From the NCBI GenBank assembly GCA_021825785.1, contig JAKAGP010000034.1, positions 1-9,611 on the forward strand: a stretch of DNA of 9,611 nucleotides, in the 5' to 3' direction. The notes below the pieces were generated by a model that did no database searches, was not told where the DNA came from, and was given only the letters and a program-made list of their open reading frames with translations. Position numbers and translations under genes: made by a program. Below, in pieces: positions 6,775 to 9,611 of the stretch. How positions within the stretch are numbered: position 1 is the first letter of the stretch; each line of letters begins with the position of its first letter. The stretch is from Nitrospirota bacterium. GTDB taxonomy: Bacteria; Nitrospirota; Thermodesulfovibrionia; Thermodesulfovibrionales; JdFR-88.

Positions 6775-7815
6775 TCACTCCATGGGCAAGAGATTTCTTA
6801 TCTCCCGTTCCACCATCTCCACGCTTACGGCATTCATGCAACTCATGTCCTTGCAGGTCCTGTTCCGGCAGGGCGAACATTTTGCCTGCCCCTTTATGAC
6901 CGCCCGGATCCCCTTGCCGTAAGGCCCGGTAAGCTCAGGGTCTGTCGGGCCGAATACGGCAAAGACAGGCACCTCCAGGGCCGCCGCTATGTGCATCGGC
7001 CCGGAATCATTGGTGACCATGAACTTCGCGCCTCTTATTATCTCCACAAGTCCTTTAAGGGAGCTTTTGCCTGCAAAAGGGATTGCCGCCCCACCTGAAC
7101 ACGAGGCGATCTCACCGGCCAGCGCCGCATCCGATACCGCCCCGACGATGACCATGGGTACGGGAGAAAACTTTCTTGCAAGCTCTCCCCAGCCCGGAGC
7201 GGGCCATCTTTTTGAGGGCCACCTTGCCCCGGGGGCCATAACCGCATATTCACCGGACCTGAAAGGAGACACGAAATCTTTGTCCTGCGGAAGGGGGAAT
7301 CCCAGCCTGGGCTCGATGCCCGCAAACTGGGCCATTTTCAGGTACCTTTCGACCGCATGCATGGGCGCATGCATTTTCCCAAGAGAGGAAACGCTCACCT
7401 TGTGCGTATAAAAAAGGTTTCCGCCTTCCCTGGCCTCCCTGAACCCCACAACAGCCTTTGCTCCGGCCATCCTCGATATAATGGCGCTCCTCAGAAGGCC
7501 CTGGAGGTCGAAAACGGCATCAAATTTTTCCTTTCTGAGCTTCGCGGAGAGTGCCCTGAATTGCCCGATGGTCTGAAAGGCCTTCGATGGTTTTTTCCAT
7601 TCGTCTTTGTTTATCTTCCAGAGCCTGTCTATTAGCGGATGCCCTTCCAATAGCGGAGCCAAGCCCTCCGCTATCACCCAGTGGACCCTGGCCTCCGGCA
7701 TCTGCTCCTTCACCGAATAGAGAAAAGGCAGGGAATGGATGATATCTCCAAGCGAGCTAGGCTTTACTATAAGGACCTTGTTCTTTATGCTGTTCTGTAA
7801 AGACCGCTCAGCCAT
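6775..7815 (-). CDS. waaC: GT9 lipopolysaccharide heptosyltransferase, WaaC (heptosyltransferase I) type
   Basis: It likely transfers L-glycero-D-manno-heptose from ADP-heptose to the Kdo-lipid A inner core at the cytoplasmic face of the inner membrane. The 346 residues carry the GT9 pattern: VLIVKPSSLGDIIHSLP (14-30) with the proposed catalytic Asp24, PGARWPSKRWP (195-205) for donor binding, TNDSGPMHIAAA (268-279) and FGPTDPELTGP (288-298). Features favouring WaaC over WaaF are the VKPSSLGD start, the DLQGLLRSA block (103-111) and the HAVERYL helix (153-159). A cysteine group CSPC (313-316), Cys321 and Cys326 resembles that of the other GT9 protein in this window. Its start overlaps the preceding gene by 31 bp and lacks a clear ribosome site, so translation is probably coupled. 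The family is certain; the acceptor is inferred. Confidence 0.85.
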   Translation of the reverse strand: MAERSLQNSIKNKVLIVKPSSLGDIIHSLPFLYSVKEQMPEARVHWVIAEGLAPLLEGHPLIDRLWKINKDEWKKPSKAFQTIGQFRALSAKLRKEKFDAVFDLQGLLRSAIISRMAGAKAVVGFREAREGGNLFYTHKVSVSSLGKMHAPMHAVERYLKMAQFAGIEPRLGFPLPQDKDFVSPFRSGEYAVMAPGARWPSKRWPAPGWGELARKFSPVPMVIVGAVSDAALAGEIASCSGGAAIPFAGKSSLKGLVEIIRGAKFMVTNDSGPMHIAAALEVPVFAVFGPTDPELTGPYGKGIRAVIKGQAKCSPCRNRTCKDMSCMNAVSVEMVEREIRNLLPME

Positions 7816-8474
7816 ATGGTATTAAAGATATAGCTTTCCTCTTTCAGAAAATCATGGAGCCCGCCGTCCGGCTTCTTGTTCTTCCGGTAACGCTCGAACT
7901 GGCGGCTTACGGATTCAAGGACCACCGGTTTCACCTTCGCACCGAAGGGATAAAGACATGCGCCCATTACGCTGCCTCCGGCCAGATCTATTATTCTTGT
8001 GGCAAAGATGTCTCCCGCCTTCATCCCGCTGGCAGGCACGCTCACCAGGCGGGTGCCTCCCAGCAAAACGTCCTCAAGCTCCGCCTCGCCTTCGGGGGAG
8101 GAAACTATCTTTTTTGCCTCGTAAAGGCTTATAAAGGAATTCTTTACCGCCAGCATGGGGGCCGCTTTTTCCCCGTTTTCCTTTTGGCCGGTCTCCTCAA
8201 GATAGAGGTCCGTTATAAAACCGGAATCAGGGTTCTTGTAGTCGCAAATGAACCAGTCCTCGAAGTTCACGAACCCAAGCTCCAGCGGAAGCCCGCTCAG
8301 GAATTCTTCAGGATACTCCTCCTCCCAGAAAAATTCATAGGCCGCGTCTATGATCTCCGGGTGTTTTACCCTCATATGCGAGATCACCTCCGCGTAAAGG
8401 CTGGCCCTCAACTGCTGCAAGCCGTTTTTCCCTGTTTTTGTTTTTTCGTCCCTGTCTTTTGCTTCTTCATTCAT
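7785..8474 (-). CDS. Protein of unknown function in the heptosyltransferase operon
   Basis: I do not recognise this 229-residue protein with confidence. It has no signal peptide or membrane segment and looks soluble and acidic. It opens with a charged, Lys-rich stretch (residues 1-18), then a helical part with EEEYPEEFL (51-59) and an aromatic block FEDWFICDYKNPDSGF (71-86). After an insert-like EETGQKENGEKAA (93-105) come NSFISLYEAKKI (112-123), LEDVLLGGTRLVSVPASGMKAGD (133-155) and ATRIIDL. The DWF-DY, SLYE and GD-AR order faintly recalls uncharacterised proteins that sometimes carry SEC-C tails, but no SEC-C cysteines are present. The ATG overlaps the upstream stop by 4 bp (ATGA), and GGAG lies 8 nt before it. 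The 31-bp overlap with the next gene places it firmly within the LPS unit. Confidence 0.85.
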   Translation of the reverse strand: MNEEAKDRDEKTKTGKNGLQQLRASLYAEVISHMRVKHPEIIDAAYEFFWEEEYPEEFLSGLPLELGFVNFEDWFICDYKNPDSGFITDLYLEETGQKENGEKAAPMLAVKNSFISLYEAKKIVSSPEGEAELEDVLLGGTRLVSVPASGMKAGDIFATRIIDLAGGSVMGACLYPFGAKVKPVVLESVSRQFERYRKNKKPDGGLHDFLKEESYIFNTIWLSGLYRTA

Positions 8475-9611
8475 CTGGCTTTCTCCGATTCCAATATGTG
8501 ATTTATGGCGTCTTTGAGCGAATGGGCCACATAGTCCGGGGCCCCGGATGGCCCTTCCGTTCCGGTCTTTATGAGTATCGCCTTTGCGCCTGCTGCCCTG
8601 GCCGCAAGCATGTCGGCGGCGGTGTCTCCTATCATATACGAATTCCTGAGGTCAATGCCCGAATCCTTCCTTGCGCTGAAAAGCATGCCCGGAGAGGGTT
8701 TCCTGCAGGGACAGAAGTCATCCGGATGGTGGGGGCAGTAATAAAAGGCGTCGAAACCGTGCTTTTGGATGAAATGTTCTCCCATCTCTTTAACGAACTC
8801 TTCCTTTACAAGCCCCCTGGCTATGCCGGACTGGTTGGTGACGCCTATCAACATGAAGCCAGCTTCGCGCAGCCTGGGCAGCTCCCTCAGCCCATCTTCA
8901 AAGGGCTCAAAATCCTCCCAGCGGGACAGGTAATCGGCATTCCGGCAAAGGGTGCCGTCCCTGTCAAAGAAAACCGCCCTTCTCGATGGCATAACGGATC
9001 TTTTCAGCGCGCTGAAGACCTCGGCGGATGATATCCCGTCCATGCACGGTATCGTGAGAGGCATCGAACCGGATTTTTTTATTTTTGGACCCGATTTTCC
9101 TGAGTCTGAAACCGCGCACTCCCTCTTGAAACAGGGAGAGCATGGGACGTCTTTTTTAATGACAATATTACCCTCGGGAGGGCCTGTCAGGGCGGGGGCA
9201 GTGGAACCGAAGAGGGCAACAAGCGGGGTGCCCACGGCATAGCCCACATGCATGGTGCCCGAGTCGTTTGAGACAAGCGCGTCACATTCCGAAATGAGAG
9301 CGGCAAGCTCACGGAGAGTTGTCTTGCCGGCCAGCGAAACCGCGCCTTCTATCCCCCGGACCACCTCTTCCGCGGAGCTTTTTTCCTTTTCGGAGCCGAA
9401 AACCAGTACGCTTCCGCCAAGCTCCCCTGTGATCATCATGGCCAATTCGCGAAATTTTGACGAGGGCCATCTCTTTGAAGGACCAAAGGCGGCCCCCGGG
9501 TTAAGCCCGATAACGGGTCTTTTCAGACCGCCCCCAACAAATCCGGACCCTTCAAATCCGGAAATGAAATCCCTTGCCTTGAGCCTCTCTTCAAGATCGA
9601 GATATATCCAC
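8471..9611 (-). CDS. Fusion of GT9 heptosyltransferase (WaaF type) and heptose-bisphosphate phosphatase (GmhB type), 5' end cut by window edge
   Basis: The frame is open from the right edge through 379 visible residues. The first about 205 are the C-terminal part of a GT9 heptosyltransferase: PGAAFGPSKRWP (39-50), SNDSGTMHVGYAVGTP (114-129), FGSTAPALTGP and the cysteine group CSPCFKREC. Next is a HAD phosphatase with DRDGT (216-220, nucleophile and acid/base aspartates), TNQSGI (258-263), the zinc-binding Cys292/His294/Cys300/Cys302 typical of GmhB, and GDTAAD (328-333). GmhB removes the 7-phosphate of heptose 1,7-bisphosphate on the way to ADP-heptose; WaaF uses ADP-heptose. The cysteine loop has an enlarged Ser/Gly/Lys-rich insert (about 166-186) encoded by a T-rich tract. 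An in-frame ATG at 8992 could make GmhB alone, but has no good ribosome site. About 140 N-terminal residues should lie beyond the edge. Confidence 0.92.
   Translation of the reverse strand, partial: WIYLDLEERLKARDFISGFEGSGFVGGGLKRPVIGLNPGAAFGPSKRWPSSKFRELAMMITGELGGSVLVFGSEKEKSSAEEVVRGIEGAVSLAGKTTLRELAALISECDALVSNDSGTMHVGYAVGTPLVALFGSTAPALTGPPEGNIVIKKDVPCSPCFKRECAVSDSGKSGPKIKKSGSMPLTIPCMDGISSAEVFSALKRSVMPSRRAVFFDRDGTLCRNADYLSRWEDFEPFEDGLRELPRLREAGFMLIGVTNQSGIARGLVKEEFVKEMGEHFIQKHGFDAFYYCPHHPDDFCPCRKPSPGMLFSARKDSGIDLRNSYMIGDTAADMLAARAAGAKAILIKTGTEGPSGAPDYVAHSLKDAINHILESEKAR
9074..9086. repeat. A/T-rich tract in the cysteine loop of the waaF-gmhB fusion
   Basis: TTTTTTTATTTTT, identical to 4708-4720 in nrdJ, encodes KIKK inside an insert between the conserved CSPCFKREC and the PCMDGIS block of the heptosyltransferase half. 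Confidence 0.45.

Noticed and set aside
7854..8501. Plus-strand open frame of 215 codons
   Set aside because: It is opposite the 229-residue minus-strand gene, which has overlapping stop/start junctions on both sides and a ribosome site; this frame has neither.
8471..8992. Separate gmhB gene starting at the ATG 8992
   Set aside because: The upstream heptosyltransferase frame runs through without a stop and the ATG lacks a ribosome site, so a fusion is the simpler reading, though internal initiation is not excluded.

Overview
Every gene I can support lies on the minus strand, so transcription runs from the right edge to the left. Nine protein genes fill most of the window, mostly with short gaps or overlaps. 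Hand counts give about 56% GC in a housekeeping stretch (5041-5160). The host looks Gram-negative, because two heptosyltransferases and a heptose-bisphosphate phosphatase point to an LPS inner core. It carries a cobalamin-dependent class II ribonucleotide reductase, which needs no oxygen, so an anaerobic or facultative lifestyle and use of B12 are likely. This fits groups such as Desulfobacterota or Nitrospirota, but nothing here fixes the phylum. I see no rRNA, tRNA or CRISPR.

Right block (6775-9611), LPS core: a protein cut by the right edge joins a GT9 heptosyltransferase (WaaF type) to a GmhB-type heptose-bisphosphate phosphatase. It overlaps by 4 bp an unrecognised 229-residue gene, which in turn overlaps a second GT9 enzyme of WaaC type. 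The tight overlaps suggest one translationally coupled unit for making ADP-heptose and placing it on LPS.

Middle block (2025-6638), housekeeping: after a 136-bp AT-rich spacer that probably holds a promoter come a tandem universal stress protein, class II ribonucleotide reductase (nrdJ), pdxJ (vitamin B6), acpS (acyl carrier protein activation) and nth (endonuclease III). The pdxJ-acpS pairing is also found in E. coli. Gaps between these genes are 7 to 49 bp, consistent with one operon.

Left block (1-2024): a gene-free stretch holds a palindromic REP/MITE-like element. Beyond it is a type III restriction-modification methyltransferase (mod) cut by the left edge. Its central target-recognition region is clearly AT-richer (about 38% GC) than its flanks (about 49%), and the gene as a whole is AT-richer than the housekeeping genes, which suggests horizontal acquisition and domain exchange.

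I did not find a clearly new multi-gene system. The points most worth checking are the WaaF-GmhB fusion, a Cys-to-His change in the iron-sulfur motif of Nth, a NrdJ without the usual cysteine-bearing tail, repeated A/T-rich low-complexity inserts in protein loops, and the unrecognised gene inside the LPS operon.
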